A DNA stretch of 64,000 nucleotides from Nocardioides xinjiangensis (lineage in GTDB: Bacteria > Actinomycetota > Actinomycetes > Propionibacteriales > Nocardioidaceae): contig NZ_JAFMSY010000001.1 in NCBI RefSeq assembly GCF_017916455.1, forward strand, positions 62,001 through 126,000, written 5' to 3'. The position numbers were made by a program, and so were the translations under genes. Below, one piece after another: positions 1-7,966 of the stretch (position 1 is its first letter; each line of letters begins with the position of its first letter). The notes under the pieces are model-generated. The model saw only the letters and a list, made by a program, of their open reading frames with translations. It made no database searches and was not told where the DNA came from.

Positions 1-160
1 CGGGACCCGGTGCGCCACCCGGCGACACGCTGCCGGACGTACGACGAGACGCCGCCCAGCACGGTCCCCACAGCACTCGACACGGCCAAAGGGTAGGTCC
101 GGTCGGCCACGCGCCGAGGCCGAACCGGCAAAGTCGCGGCGGCTGGATAGGCTCCCGCCC
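1..160. other. Left-edge region upstream of the hydrolase gene
   Basis: No coding region can be assigned here. Apart from the -10 box of the next gene at 148-153 I see no feature. It may contain the promoter of a gene lying to the left of the window. Confidence 0.4.
148..153 (+). promoter_or_regulatory. -10 box TAGGCT, leaderless promoter of the hydrolase gene
   Basis: TAGGCT lies 7 nt before the ATG at 161. This spacing recurs before many genes in the window and implies transcription starting at or next to the start codon. Confidence 0.6.
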
Positions 161-1195
161 ATGCCCCTGGTCCCGCTGCAGGCAGACATCCTCGGGCCTG
201 ACTACCGGGTGGAGACCATCTCGCTCCCGCCCGACGACGAGGGGCCGGTCGTCGCCACCCTCGTGAAGCTCGAGCCGGCCCGTCCGACCGGTCGTGCCGT
301 GCTGCACGTGCACGGGTTCGCCGACTACTTCTTCCACACCGAGTACGCCCAGTGGTGGGCCGCGCGCGGCTACACCTTCTACGCCCTCGACCTGCGCAAG
401 TACGGCCGCTCCCTCCGCGAGCACCAGACTCCCCACTACGTCGCCGACCTCGCCGAGTACTTCGCCGAGATCGACCTCGCCTGGTGGCGGATCACCACGC
501 GCGACGGTCACCGGCGCGTCATCGCGTCCGGCCACTCCACCGGCGGCCTGACCGTGCCGCTGTGGGCGCACGAGCGGCGACCCGACGAGCTCGCCGCGCT
601 CGTGCTGAACTCGCCGTGGTTCGACATGCAGGGCGCCGCGTGGCTGCGCAGCCCCGCGGCCCGCGTCGCGATCGAGCGGATCGGCACGAGCCGGCCCAGG
701 CAGCAGATCCCCCGGCGGATCAGCGGGGTCTACGGCCGCTCCCTGCACCGCGACCACGGCGGCGAGTGGGACTACGACCTCACCTGGAAGCCGCTCGAGT
801 CGCGGCCGGTCCACGTCGGGTGGCTGCGCGCCGTGCGGCGCGGCCACGCCATGCTGCACGCAGGGCTCGACATCGCCTGCCCGACGCTCGTGCTGTCCTC
901 GGCGCGGTCGCACTTCGGCCAGCAGACCGTGGAGACCGCGGCGACGCACGACATCGTGCTGGACGTGCAGCAGATCCGGCACTGGGCGTCGTCGGTCGGG
1001 CGGCACGTCACCTCGGTCGCGATCGAGGACGCGATCCACGACGTGGTGCTCTCCCGGCCCCACGTGCGCGCCCGGGCGTACGACGCGTTGGCGACGTGGC
1101 TGGACGCCTGGGTGCGGCCCGACGCGGACCGCGCGGGCTCAGACGAGGAGGACGGCGAGGGCCACGATCCCGACCACGGCGATCACGGCGCGTAG
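161..1195 (+). CDS. Alpha/beta hydrolase (serine hydrolase, lysophospholipase-like)
   Basis: The 344-residue protein has the alpha/beta-hydrolase pattern. An HGFADY oxyanion-hole segment lies near residue 50, and the nucleophile elbow GHSTGG places the catalytic serine at about residue 126. A late DAIHDVVLS segment supplies the likely catalytic histidine. The substrate cannot be told; the family includes lysophospholipases and acylglycerol lipases. The ATG at 161 is preceded by a TAGGCT box 7 nt upstream and no Shine-Dalgarno, so the message is probably leaderless. The acidic, His-rich tail (DEEDGEGHDPDHGDHGA) is encoded by DNA that also encodes the 3' end of the opposing TauE gene, a 57-bp convergent overlap. 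Confidence 0.85.
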   Translation: MPLVPLQADILGPDYRVETISLPPDDEGPVVATLVKLEPARPTGRAVLHVHGFADYFFHTEYAQWWAARGYTFYALDLRKYGRSLREHQTPHYVADLAEYFAEIDLAWWRITTRDGHRRVIASGHSTGGLTVPLWAHERRPDELAALVLNSPWFDMQGAAWLRSPAARVAIERIGTSRPRQQIPRRISGVYGRSLHRDHGGEWDYDLTWKPLESRPVHVGWLRAVRRGHAMLHAGLDIACPTLVLSSARSHFGQQTVETAATHDIVLDVQQIRHWASSVGRHVTSVAIEDAIHDVVLSRPHVRARAYDALATWLDAWVRPDADRAGSDEEDGEGHDPDHGDHGA

Positions 1196-1900
1196 CAGCA
1201 CCGGCGGGAGCCGGCGGCCGACGCCGGCGCCGAGCTGACCTCCGACCACCGAGCCGAGGGCGATCAGGCCGGCCACCGCCCAGTCGATGTCGGCGACCCC
1301 GATGAACACGGCCGCGGCCACGGCGTTGACGAGCAGGGCCAGCACGTTCTTGGTGGCGGTGTGGCGCTGCATGGTGTCGGCGACGCCGATGCCGAGGACG
1401 GCCATCAGCAGGACGCCCTGGGCCGCGCCGAAGTACCCGCCGTAGACGCCGGTGGCCGCGACGGCCGGCCAGACCCACCACACCCCGTGGTCGGGGATGC
1501 CGCCGCGTGACTCGGCGCGGGCGGCGACGGAGCGCTGGATCCGCGGCCCGAGCAGGACGAGCAGCACGCCGAGGGCGATCAGCACGGGGACGATCGCGTC
1601 GAAGGCGGACGACGGCAGCCACAGCAGGAGCAGCGCGCCGGCGATCCCGCCGAGCAGGGACGCCGAGCCCAGCCGCACGATCCGGGCGCGTTGGCCGGCG
1701 AGCTCGCGGCGGTAGCCGACGACCCCGGACAGGCTGCCGGGCACGAGCCCGACGGTGTTGCTGACGTTGGCGGTCACCGGCGGCACGCCGAACGCCAGCA
1801 GGGTCGGGAACGTGATCAACGTTCCCGACCCCACCACGGTGTTGATGGTGCCGGCCGCGACCCCCGCGAGGGCGACCAGCACGGCTTCGGTCGGACTCAC
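1139..1900 (-). CDS. TauE/SafE-family anion exporter (sulfite exporter-like membrane protein)
   Basis: This 253-residue, strongly hydrophobic protein has several membrane segments and the family's two-repeat design. N-terminal GVAAGTINTVVGSGTLITFPTLLAFG and a later GVYGGYFGAAQGVLLMAVLG are typical TauE/SafE glycine-rich segments. Family members export sulfite, sulfoacetate or other organic anions; the substrate here is unknown. The GTG start at 1900 overlaps the TGA of the SPFH gene (GTGA), so it is translationally coupled as the last gene of an nfeD-SPFH-TauE operon. Its 3' end overlaps the opposing hydrolase gene. Confidence 0.88.
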   Translation of the reverse strand: MSPTEAVLVALAGVAAGTINTVVGSGTLITFPTLLAFGVPPVTANVSNTVGLVPGSLSGVVGYRRELAGQRARIVRLGSASLLGGIAGALLLLWLPSSAFDAIVPVLIALGVLLVLLGPRIQRSVAARAESRGGIPDHGVWWVWPAVAATGVYGGYFGAAQGVLLMAVLGIGVADTMQRHTATKNVLALLVNAVAAAVFIGVADIDWAVAGLIALGSVVGGQLGAGVGRRLPPVLLRAVIAVVGIVALAVLLV

Positions 1901-3069
1901 TGGCCGGCGGACGCCCCCGGGTCGGTGGGCTCGCCTGCCGGACCGCTCGGACCCTGGAGCCCGTCGGTCTCGGTCGCGGTCGCCGCGGGGTCGATGGAGC
2001 GCGCCGTGCGGCCCGGGTTGGCGGCGTTGGCCGCCTCGGCGATGGCCGCCTGCACGGCCTCGCTCGTGGCCCGGGTCTCCGGGTCGTCCGACGACCTCGG
2101 CAGCTGCGGCTCCGAGGGGCCCATGTCCACGCGCGTGCGCGGCGTGGCGTCACGGGGGATGCCCGCGACCTCGTGGATGGAGGAGCCCAGGCCCTCGAGC
2201 GCCTTGGTGATCTCCGAGGGGATCACCCACACCTTGTTGGCGTCGCCCTCGGCGATCTTCGGCATCATCTGGAGGTACTGGTAGGCCAGCAGCGACTGGT
2301 CGGGCTGGCCGTCGTGGATGGCCTGGAAGACCGTCTGGATGGCCTGTCCCTCACCCTGGGCCCGCAGGATCGCGGCCTCGCGGTCGGCCTGCGCACGGAG
2401 GATCTGCGACTCGCGCTCGCCCTCCGCGTTGAGGATCGCGGACTGCTTGTTGCCCTCGGCGGTGAGGATCGCGGACTGTCGCTGGCCCTCGGCGCTGAGG
2501 ATCAGGGCGCGCTTGTCGCGGTCGGCGCGCATCTGCTTCTCCATCGCGTCCTTGATCGACGGCGGCGGGTCGATGCCCTTGATCTCGACGCGGTTGACGC
2601 GGATGCCCCACTTGCCGGTCGCCTCGTCGAGCACCCCGCGCAGGCCGTTGTTGATCTCCTCGCGGGAGGTCAGCGTCTGCTCGAGGTCCATGCCACCGAC
2701 GATGTTGCGCAGGGTGGTCATGGTGAGCTGCTCGACGGCCTGGATGTAGTTGGCGATCTCGTAGGTCGCCGCCACCGGGTCGGTGACCTGGAAGTAGATG
2801 ACGGTGTCGATCGACACCACCAGGTTGTCCTCGGTGATCACCGGCTGCGGCGGGAAGCTCACGACCTGCTCGCGCAGGTCGATGAGGTAACGCACCTTGT
2901 CGATGAACGGCACGACGATGTTGAGTCCCGCCGGCAGCGTCCCCTTGTACTTGCCGAAGCGCTCGACGATCGCCGCTCGTGCCTGGGGCACGATCCGGAC
3001 CGTCTTGGCGAGCATGACGACGACGAACAGGATGACGAGCAGGAACAGGACGAGCAATGCGGTCGGCAC
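1897..3069 (-). CDS. SPFH/band 7 membrane protein (paraslipin/stomatin-like)
   Basis: The 390-residue protein begins with one membrane segment (about residues 3-22), followed by an SPFH/PHB domain (about 25-190). Next comes an Ala/Glu/Gln-rich coiled stretch with repeated AEGxRQSAIL-type units (about 195-245), then a disordered Pro/Ser/Thr-rich tail of roughly 90 residues. SPFH proteins oligomerise at the membrane and organise microdomains or protease complexes. The upstream nfeD-like gene fits the usual SPFH-NfeD pairing. The GTG start at 3069 is preceded by a GGGGGAGA Shine-Dalgarno. The long tail is unusual compared with bacterial paraslipins of about 300 residues. Confidence 0.92.
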   Translation of the reverse strand: MPTALLVLFLLVILFVVVMLAKTVRIVPQARAAIVERFGKYKGTLPAGLNIVVPFIDKVRYLIDLREQVVSFPPQPVITEDNLVVSIDTVIYFQVTDPVAATYEIANYIQAVEQLTMTTLRNIVGGMDLEQTLTSREEINNGLRGVLDEATGKWGIRVNRVEIKGIDPPPSIKDAMEKQMRADRDKRALILSAEGQRQSAILTAEGNKQSAILNAEGERESQILRAQADREAAILRAQGEGQAIQTVFQAIHDGQPDQSLLAYQYLQMMPKIAEGDANKVWVIPSEITKALEGLGSSIHEVAGIPRDATPRTRVDMGPSEPQLPRSSDDPETRATSEAVQAAIAEAANAANPGRTARSIDPAATATETDGLQGPSGPAGEPTDPGASAGQ

Positions 3070-3185
3070 TGGTCTCCCCCGATCTCGTGTGGGCTGTGTG
3101 TGCTGGTGGTTGCGTGGGCAGTGGGTTGTCGCGTGGGTCGGGCGTGACCCCTGGGGTCGACCCTCGTGGCTGGCCGGAGGTCCGG

Positions 3186-3647
3186 TCAGGGCTCCAGCGT
3201 CGCCACCGGGTGGACGTAGGCCGTGGCGCCCCTGATCTCCAGGATCTCGACGGTCTCGCCCGGGGCGATCCGGAGGTTCTCGTCGTAGGGCAGGGCCGTC
3301 CAGATCTCGCCGGCCGCCTTGATGCGACCCGGCGCGAGGCCGGTGATCTCCTCGGTCACCATCCCGCGGGTCCCGACGAGCTTGCCGTGCCCGAGGGCCA
3401 GCTCGGGGCCGGAGTGCAGCCGCTTGACGAACGCGGGTCGCACGAGGGCCAGCATGGCGACCGACGCGCCGAGCGCCGCGAGGACCTGCACGAAGATCGG
3501 GAGGCCCAGGAGGGCGGTGACCATGCCGATCACGGCGCCGGCTGCGAGCATCGCCAGGATCAGGTCCAGGCTGAACATCTCGGCCACGCCCAGCGCGATC
3601 GAGAGAGCCAGCCAGGTCTCCCAGAGGTGGTCACGGATCCAGTCCAT
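3186..3647 (-). CDS. NfeD-family membrane protein
   Basis: The 153-residue protein has an N-terminal hydrophobic region with about three membrane segments (residues 10-85). A C-terminal OB-fold-like NfeD domain follows (about 90-150, with VGTRGMVTEEI and GEIWTALPYDENLRIAPGETVEILEIRGATAYVHP). Short NfeD proteins are partners of SPFH proteins, and such a gene lies directly downstream. The ATG at 3647 is preceded at 6 nt by a TAGGGT box, giving a leaderless promoter for the three-gene operon. Confidence 0.9.
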   Translation of the reverse strand: MDWIRDHLWETWLALSIALGVAEMFSLDLILAMLAAGAVIGMVTALLGLPIFVQVLAALGASVAMLALVRPAFVKRLHSGPELALGHGKLVGTRGMVTEEITGLAPGRIKAAGEIWTALPYDENLRIAPGETVEILEIRGATAYVHPVATLEP

Positions 3648-3653
3648 GACACG

Positions 3654-3659
3654 ACCCTA
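3654..3659 (-). promoter_or_regulatory. -10 box TAGGGT, leaderless promoter of the nfeD operon
   Basis: The minus-strand TAGGGT ends 6 nt before the NfeD start codon at 3647. Confidence 0.6.
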
Positions 3660-3688
3660 TCCAGTGCCCGATCCACTGCCCGCAGGCG

Positions 3689-4495
3689 TCAGGGCCCCGT
3701 GACCCGGTCGCCGGGTCGTCGGCGCGCGGCGAAGCGGTCGTCGGCACGGCTCAGCAGCAGCGGCATGCCGAAGGTCTCCGACAGCGTCTCGGCCGTGACG
3801 ACGTCCTCCACGGGACCGGCGTCGACGACCCGGCCCTCGCGCAGCAGCAGCGCGTGGGTGAAGCCGGGCGGGATCTCCTCGACGTGGTGGGAGACCAGGA
3901 CCGTGGCGGGTGAGTCCGGGTCGAGGGCCAGCCGCGACAACGTCGCCACGAGGTCCTCCCGGCCGCCGAGGTCGAGGCCCGCGGCCGGCTCGTCGAGCAG
4001 CAGCAGCTCGGGGTCGGTCATCAGGGCACGCGCGATCTGCACCCGCTTGCGCTCGCCCTCGCTGAGGGTGCCGAACGTCCTGTCCAGCAGGTGGGCCGCG
4101 CCCACCTCGGCCAGCAGGCCGGCGGCGCGGTCGTGGTCGAGGTCGGCGTACTGCTCGCGCCAACGGCCCACGACACCGTAGGACGCCGAGACGACGACGT
4201 CGCGGACGAGCTCGCTGCGCGGGATCCTGTCGGCGAGCGCGGCACTGGTCAGCCCGATGCGCGGACGCAGCTCGAACACGTCGGTGGTGCCGAGCACCTC
4301 GTCGAGGATGCCGGCGACCCCGGACGTCGGGTGCAGCTGGGCGGCCGCGACCTGCAGCAGCGTCGTCTTGCCGGCGCCGTTGGGCCCGAGGACCACCCAG
4401 CGCTCGTCCTCCTCGACCAGCCAGCTGACGTCGTCGAGCAGGAGCGTCGTGCCACGGCGGACCGTGACCCCGGCGAGCTCGATGACGGCGACCAC
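3689..4495 (-). CDS. ABC transporter ATP-binding protein (stand-alone, YlmA-like)
   Basis: A complete ATPase domain is visible: Walker A GPNGAGKTT near residue 40, signature LSEGERKRVQIARAL, Walker B LLLLDEPAAGLD and switch HHVEE. No permease gene is adjacent, so its partner and substrate are unknown. The start is chosen by promoter spacing. A TAGGGT box at 4503-4508 overlaps the GTG at 4504, and lies 7 nt before the next in-frame GTG at 4495 (V-V-A-V-I-E-L). The latter fits the leaderless pattern seen elsewhere and gives 268 residues; the 4504 start would give 271. Confidence 0.88.
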   Translation of the reverse strand: MVAVIELAGVTVRRGTTLLLDDVSWLVEEDERWVVLGPNGAGKTTLLQVAAAQLHPTSGVAGILDEVLGTTDVFELRPRIGLTSAALADRIPRSELVRDVVVSASYGVVGRWREQYADLDHDRAAGLLAEVGAAHLLDRTFGTLSEGERKRVQIARALMTDPELLLLDEPAAGLDLGGREDLVATLSRLALDPDSPATVLVSHHVEEIPPGFTHALLLREGRVVDAGPVEDVVTAETLSETFGMPLLLSRADDRFAARRRPGDRVTGP

Positions 4496-4502
4496 GTCGC
4501 TC

Positions 4503-4508
4503 ACCCTA
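4503..4508 (-). promoter_or_regulatory. -10 box TAGGGT that decides the ABC ATPase start
   Basis: The box overlaps the more upstream GTG candidate (4504) and sits 7 nt before the GTG at 4495, favouring the shorter protein. Confidence 0.55.
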
Positions 4509-4560
4509 TCCAGCCGCGTCCGTGGCGCCGGTCCTGACACGGCGGTGGCGGGACGACGGG

Positions 4561-4566
4561 TAGCCT
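4561..4566 (+). promoter_or_regulatory. -10 box TAGCCT before the gene at 4575
   Basis: TAGCCT lies 8 nt before the ATG at 4575. It is divergent from the ABC ATPase promoter at 4503-4508, with about 52 bp between the boxes for both -35 regions. Confidence 0.55.
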
Positions 4567-4574
4567 CGCCGGCG

Positions 4575-5297
4575 ATGTCGCCCTCTCCCGCGTCCCCGGC
4601 CGCGACCCTGCCGCACGCGGCCCGGCTCGCGTGGTGGCTGACCGCATGGCTGCGCGGCCACGAGCAGACCGACCACGTGCTCGACGTCCTCGCCGACGAC
4701 ACCCACCTGCTCGCCGGCGGCTCGGCGCTCGACCTGCTGGCGCGCTCGCGCGCGACGGGGGCGACGCACGCCGGTGTGGCCCTGCCGGTCGACGGCGACC
4801 TGCTCGGGCTCGGCGGGCCGCGCGACTTCAACGCCGCGGCCCTCGAGGCGGGCCAGGCCGTGGTGGTCGGGGACCTCGGCCTGGTGCCGGAGGAGCAGGG
4901 CGAGACGGTCCAGTGGCGGGTGTTCGCGGCGGCCCGCCGCCAGCTGCCGGACGTCGGGGAGGCCGACCGGTCCCTGCGGCAGACGCTGCTCTCCACGGCC
5001 GGCGACCTCGCCGACCTCGACGTCGCCCGGTGGCGTCCCGAGGCCGCTGACGCGTTGATGAACCTCCACCACCGCCCGGAGCTCGACGCGCCGCTCGGCA
5101 CGCCGCCCCGGTGCCTGGAGCTCGCCGCCCGCGGGCTGCAGGCCTGGGCGATCGTCGACCTGGCCCTCGCCGACGACGGCGGTGCGCTGTCGTCCTACGA
5201 GATCGAGCGGCGTCGCGGCCTGCTGCAGCCGCTCGGGCGGGCGGCGCGTGGGGCGGTCGTCGCGGCGTGCTCGGCCGAGGTGTGGCCCGAGCACTGA
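4575..5297 (+). CDS. Conserved actinobacterial protein of unknown function
   Basis: The 240-residue protein is rich in Ala, Leu and Asp, with no clear membrane segment or signal peptide and no catalytic motif I recognise. Most of it looks alpha-helical (for example HAARLAWWLTAWLRGHEQTDHVLDVL). It lies directly upstream of serB in the same direction (65-bp gap, separate -10 box). The ATG at 4575 is chosen because a TAGCCT box precedes it by 8 nt. The same frame stays open upstream, but that extension overlaps the divergent ABC gene and has no start signal. Confidence 0.75.
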   Translation: MSPSPASPAATLPHAARLAWWLTAWLRGHEQTDHVLDVLADDTHLLAGGSALDLLARSRATGATHAGVALPVDGDLLGLGGPRDFNAAALEAGQAVVVGDLGLVPEEQGETVQWRVFAAARRQLPDVGEADRSLRQTLLSTAGDLADLDVARWRPEAADALMNLHHRPELDAPLGTPPRCLELAARGLQAWAIVDLALADDGGALSSYEIERRRGLLQPLGRAARGAVVAACSAEVWPEH

Positions 5298-5346
5298 CGG
5301 ACCGCCCGAGGCGCGGACCCCGCAGCGGGCTGCCGGGCCGCGAGGC

Positions 5347-5352
5347 TAGCCT
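5347..5352 (+). promoter_or_regulatory. -10 box TAGCCT of serB
   Basis: TAGCCT lies 10 nt before the serB ATG at 5363, implying a leader of only a few nucleotides or none. Confidence 0.5.
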
Positions 5353-5362
5353 TCGTCGCACC

Positions 5363-6580
5363 ATGGAAGACGAGCCGAAGACCCTCCTCGTCACGCTCAC
5401 GGGCAAGGACCGCCCGGGCGTCACCTCGACGATCTTCGCCGCGCTCGCCGGCGCGGGCGTCGAGGTCCTCGACATCGAGCAGATCGTGCTCCGGCGCCGG
5501 CTCGTGCTCGGCATCCTGGTCACCGCGCCGCGCGACTGGAAGAAGCTGCGCGACGTCGTCGAGCGCACCGCCGCGGAGCTCGAGATGAGCGTCGAGGTCG
5601 ACCGCGGCGCGGGCGACAACCGCAGCCGCCCCGGCGACCGGTCGCACATCACGATCATCGGCAGCCCGCTGAAGGCGTCCGCGATGGCCGCCGTCGCCGG
5701 GCGCATCGCCGACTCCGGTGCCAACATCGACAGGATCGAGCGGATGGCGCGCTACCCCGTCACGGCCATCGAGCTCCACGTCTCGGGCGCCCCGGCAGAC
5801 ACGCTGCGCCCGCTGCTCGCCGTCGAGGCCGTCAAGCAGGGCATCGACCTCGCGGTGCAACGTGACTCGCTGCACCGGCGTGGCATCCGGCTCATCGTCA
5901 TGGACGTCGACTCCACGCTCGTCCAGGGCGAGGTGATCGAGATGCTGGCCGCGCACGCCGGGCAGGAGGCCGAGGTCGCGCGGGTCACCGAGGCGGCGAT
6001 GCGGGGCGAGCTGGACTTCGAGGAGTCGCTACGCGAGCGGGTCGCGCTCCTCGAGGGGGTGCCCGCCTCGGCGCTCGACGAGGTGTATGACTCCATCGTG
6101 CTGGCCCCCGGAGCGCGCACCATGGTGCGCACCCTGCGTCGCCTCGGCTACCGCTTCGCGATCGTCTCGGGGGGCTTCACCCAGGTCACCGACCGCCTCG
6201 CTGCCGATCTCGGCATCCACTTCGCCCGGGCCAACGAGCTCGAGATCGTCGACGGCCGCCTGACGGGGCGCATCGTGGGCGACGTCGTCGACCGCGCCGG
6301 CAAGGCGGAGGCGCTGCGCGAGTTCGCCCGCGAGGTCGGCGTCCCGCTCGACGCGGTGATCGCCATCGGTGACGGCGCGAACGACCTGGACATGCTCAAC
6401 GCCGCAGGGCTGGGCATCGCCTACAACGCCAAGCCCATGGTCCGCGACGCCGCCGACACGTCCGTCAACGTCCCCTACCTCGACGCGATCCTCTACCTCC
6501 TCGGCATCTCGCGGGAGCAGATCGAGGACGCCGACGCCGCGGTCGGCATCGTCACCCCCGCTCCGCCCCTCCTGGGCTGA
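5363..6580 (+). CDS. serB: Phosphoserine phosphatase with N-terminal ACT domains
   Basis: This enzyme hydrolyses phosphoserine to serine, the last step of serine synthesis. The 405-residue protein has two N-terminal ACT-like domains (about 6-80 and 93-165; LTGKDRPGVTSTIFAALAGAG is characteristic). The HAD phosphatase domain follows, with nucleophile motif DVDST at about 181-185, a motif-2 SGG within IVSGGFTQV, and GDGANDLDML near 336-345. Two ACT domains plus HAD is the normal actinobacterial SerB2 layout, suggesting amino-acid feedback control. The 3' end overlaps the opposing methyltransferase gene by 29 bp. Confidence 0.95.
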   Translation: MEDEPKTLLVTLTGKDRPGVTSTIFAALAGAGVEVLDIEQIVLRRRLVLGILVTAPRDWKKLRDVVERTAAELEMSVEVDRGAGDNRSRPGDRSHITIIGSPLKASAMAAVAGRIADSGANIDRIERMARYPVTAIELHVSGAPADTLRPLLAVEAVKQGIDLAVQRDSLHRRGIRLIVMDVDSTLVQGEVIEMLAAHAGQEAEVARVTEAAMRGELDFEESLRERVALLEGVPASALDEVYDSIVLAPGARTMVRTLRRLGYRFAIVSGGFTQVTDRLAADLGIHFARANELEIVDGRLTGRIVGDVVDRAGKAEALREFAREVGVPLDAVIAIGDGANDLDMLNAAGLGIAYNAKPMVRDAADTSVNVPYLDAILYLLGISREQIEDADAAVGIVTPAPPLLG

Positions 6581-7382
6581 CCCCGACCGCGACGCAGCCG
6601 CCGATCTCCTCGTCCACGACGACGTGGGCGGCCAGGCCCGCGCGCTCCATGGCAGCGGTCGTCAGGGCGGCCTGGGCAGGACTGGTCTCGATGAGGAGCA
6701 CCCCATCCGGCGCGAGCCACGCGGGTGCGCCCGCAGCCAGCCGCCGGTGCACGTCGACGCCGTCGGGACCGCCGTCCAGCGCCTCGCGCGGCTCGTGGTC
6801 GCGGGCCTCCGGGGGCATCCGGGCGACGGCGTCGCTCGGCACGTAGGGCGCGTTGGCCGCGACGACGTCGATGCGCCCCGCCAGGTCGCGCGGCAGGGCG
6901 TCGTAGAGGTCGCCCAGGTGCAGCGCCGCCTCGGGCGCGTTCCGTCGGGCGCACGCGAGAGCGGCGCGGCTCAGGTCGGCGGCGTGCACCTCCGTGCCGG
7001 CCCCGTCGCCGGCGCCGACGTCGGTCTCGAGGCAGGCTGCGACCGGCGCGACCCCGCTGCACATCTCCACCACCACGAGCGCCCCACCGCCGCGGGGTGC
7101 GGCCCGTGCTGCCACCTCGGCGAGGGTCGTGCGGGCGAGCAGCTCCGTGCGGCGGCGCGGCACGAAGACCCCCGGCGCCACCACGAGCCGGCGCCCGAGG
7201 AACTCCACCCAGCCGAGCACCAGCTCGAGGGGCTCACCCGCGACCCGGCGCGCCACCAGGTCGTCGAGCTGCGCCGACGACCCGGCCGCGGCCGTCAGCA
7301 GCGCTGCCTCCTCCTCGGCCCACACGCACCCGGCCGCGCGCAGCAGCCCTGCCACCTCGACCGGCCCGTGCCGAGCGCTCAT
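6552..7382 (-). CDS. HemK-like protein N5-glutamine methyltransferase (putative)
   Basis: The 276-residue protein is SAM-dependent. The SAM-binding region VVVEMCSGVAPVAACLE is near residue 105, and the catalytic loop reads NAPYVP in place of the canonical NPPY. A conserved PxEARDHEPREALDGGPDG segment follows, as in HemK/PrmC proteins that methylate the GGQ glutamine of release factors. This divergent NAPY subgroup is common in actinobacteria, and its true substrate is unproven. The ATG at 7382 overlaps the stop of the upstream SixA-like gene (ATGA), so the two are translationally coupled. Confidence 0.85.
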   Translation of the reverse strand: MSARHGPVEVAGLLRAAGCVWAEEEAALLTAAAGSSAQLDDLVARRVAGEPLELVLGWVEFLGRRLVVAPGVFVPRRRTELLARTTLAEVAARAAPRGGGALVVVEMCSGVAPVAACLETDVGAGDGAGTEVHAADLSRAALACARRNAPEAALHLGDLYDALPRDLAGRIDVVAANAPYVPSDAVARMPPEARDHEPREALDGGPDGVDVHRRLAAGAPAWLAPDGVLLIETSPAQAALTTAAMERAGLAAHVVVDEEIGGCVAVGVSPGGAERG

Positions 7383-7900
7383 CCGGCCCCGACGTGGAAG
7401 GCCTCGAGCCGACCGGTGCCCGGACCGAGGCCGCTCCACGGGACGGCCACCGAGAACACCGCCAGGGCGGCGGGCGGGAAGCCGCGGGTCAGCATGCTGG
7501 TCGTCGCGTCGGCGTCGCCCTCGCCGTCGTCGACCAGCTCGGCGAGCGTCGCCATCGTCGGGTTGTGGCCGACCACGACGAGGCACCCGACCCCGGCGTC
7601 GGTGTCGCGGAGCAGGTCGAACGCCGAGTCGGCACCGGCGGCGTAGAGTCCGGCGGAGTGCGCGGCCGGACAGCTCCAGCCGGCGCCGGCGGCGACCTGC
7701 TCCCACGTCTGCACGGCCCGCGTCGCGTCGGAGACCAGCGCGGCGTCGGGACGTACGCCCCGGTCGTGCAGCCAGCGTCCGGCCTCCGCGGCGTCCGCGC
7801 GCCCCTGCGACGTCAGGGTCCGGGCGTGGTCGGAGGGCGCCGTGGCCGCGGCCGTGGCATGGCGCACCAGCACCAGCCGTCGTACGTCCTCGCCCGTCAC
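7379..7900 (-). CDS. SixA-like histidine phosphatase
   Basis: The 173-residue protein opens with LVLVRHATAA, the RH[G/A] nucleophile motif of the histidine phosphatase (phosphoglycerate mutase-like) superfamily. A second conserved histidine appears in VVVGHNPTMATLAELV. The length and the PSDHARTLTSQGRADA segment match SixA-type phosphohistidine phosphatases; the physiological substrate is not evident. The GTG start at 7900 is preceded at 6 nt by TAGGGG, an imperfect version of the leaderless -10 box. It is the first gene of a two-gene operon with the methyltransferase. Confidence 0.88.
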   Translation of the reverse strand: MTGEDVRRLVLVRHATAAATAPSDHARTLTSQGRADAAEAGRWLHDRGVRPDAALVSDATRAVQTWEQVAAGAGWSCPAAHSAGLYAAGADSAFDLLRDTDAGVGCLVVVGHNPTMATLAELVDDGEGDADATTSMLTRGFPPAALAVFSVAVPWSGLGPGTGRLEAFHVGAG

Positions 7901-7953
7901 GTCGCTCCCCTACCCCGCTCACGGCTCCTGCATCCCCGCACCTTTGCAGCCGC

Positions 7954-7959
7954 TAGCCT
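7954..7959 (+). promoter_or_regulatory. -10 box TAGCCT of the cyanophycin operon
   Basis: TAGCCT lies 7 nt before the ATG of the cyanophycinase gene at 7967, suggesting a leaderless cphB-cphA transcript. Confidence 0.6.
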
Positions 7960-7966
7960 GCCTGTC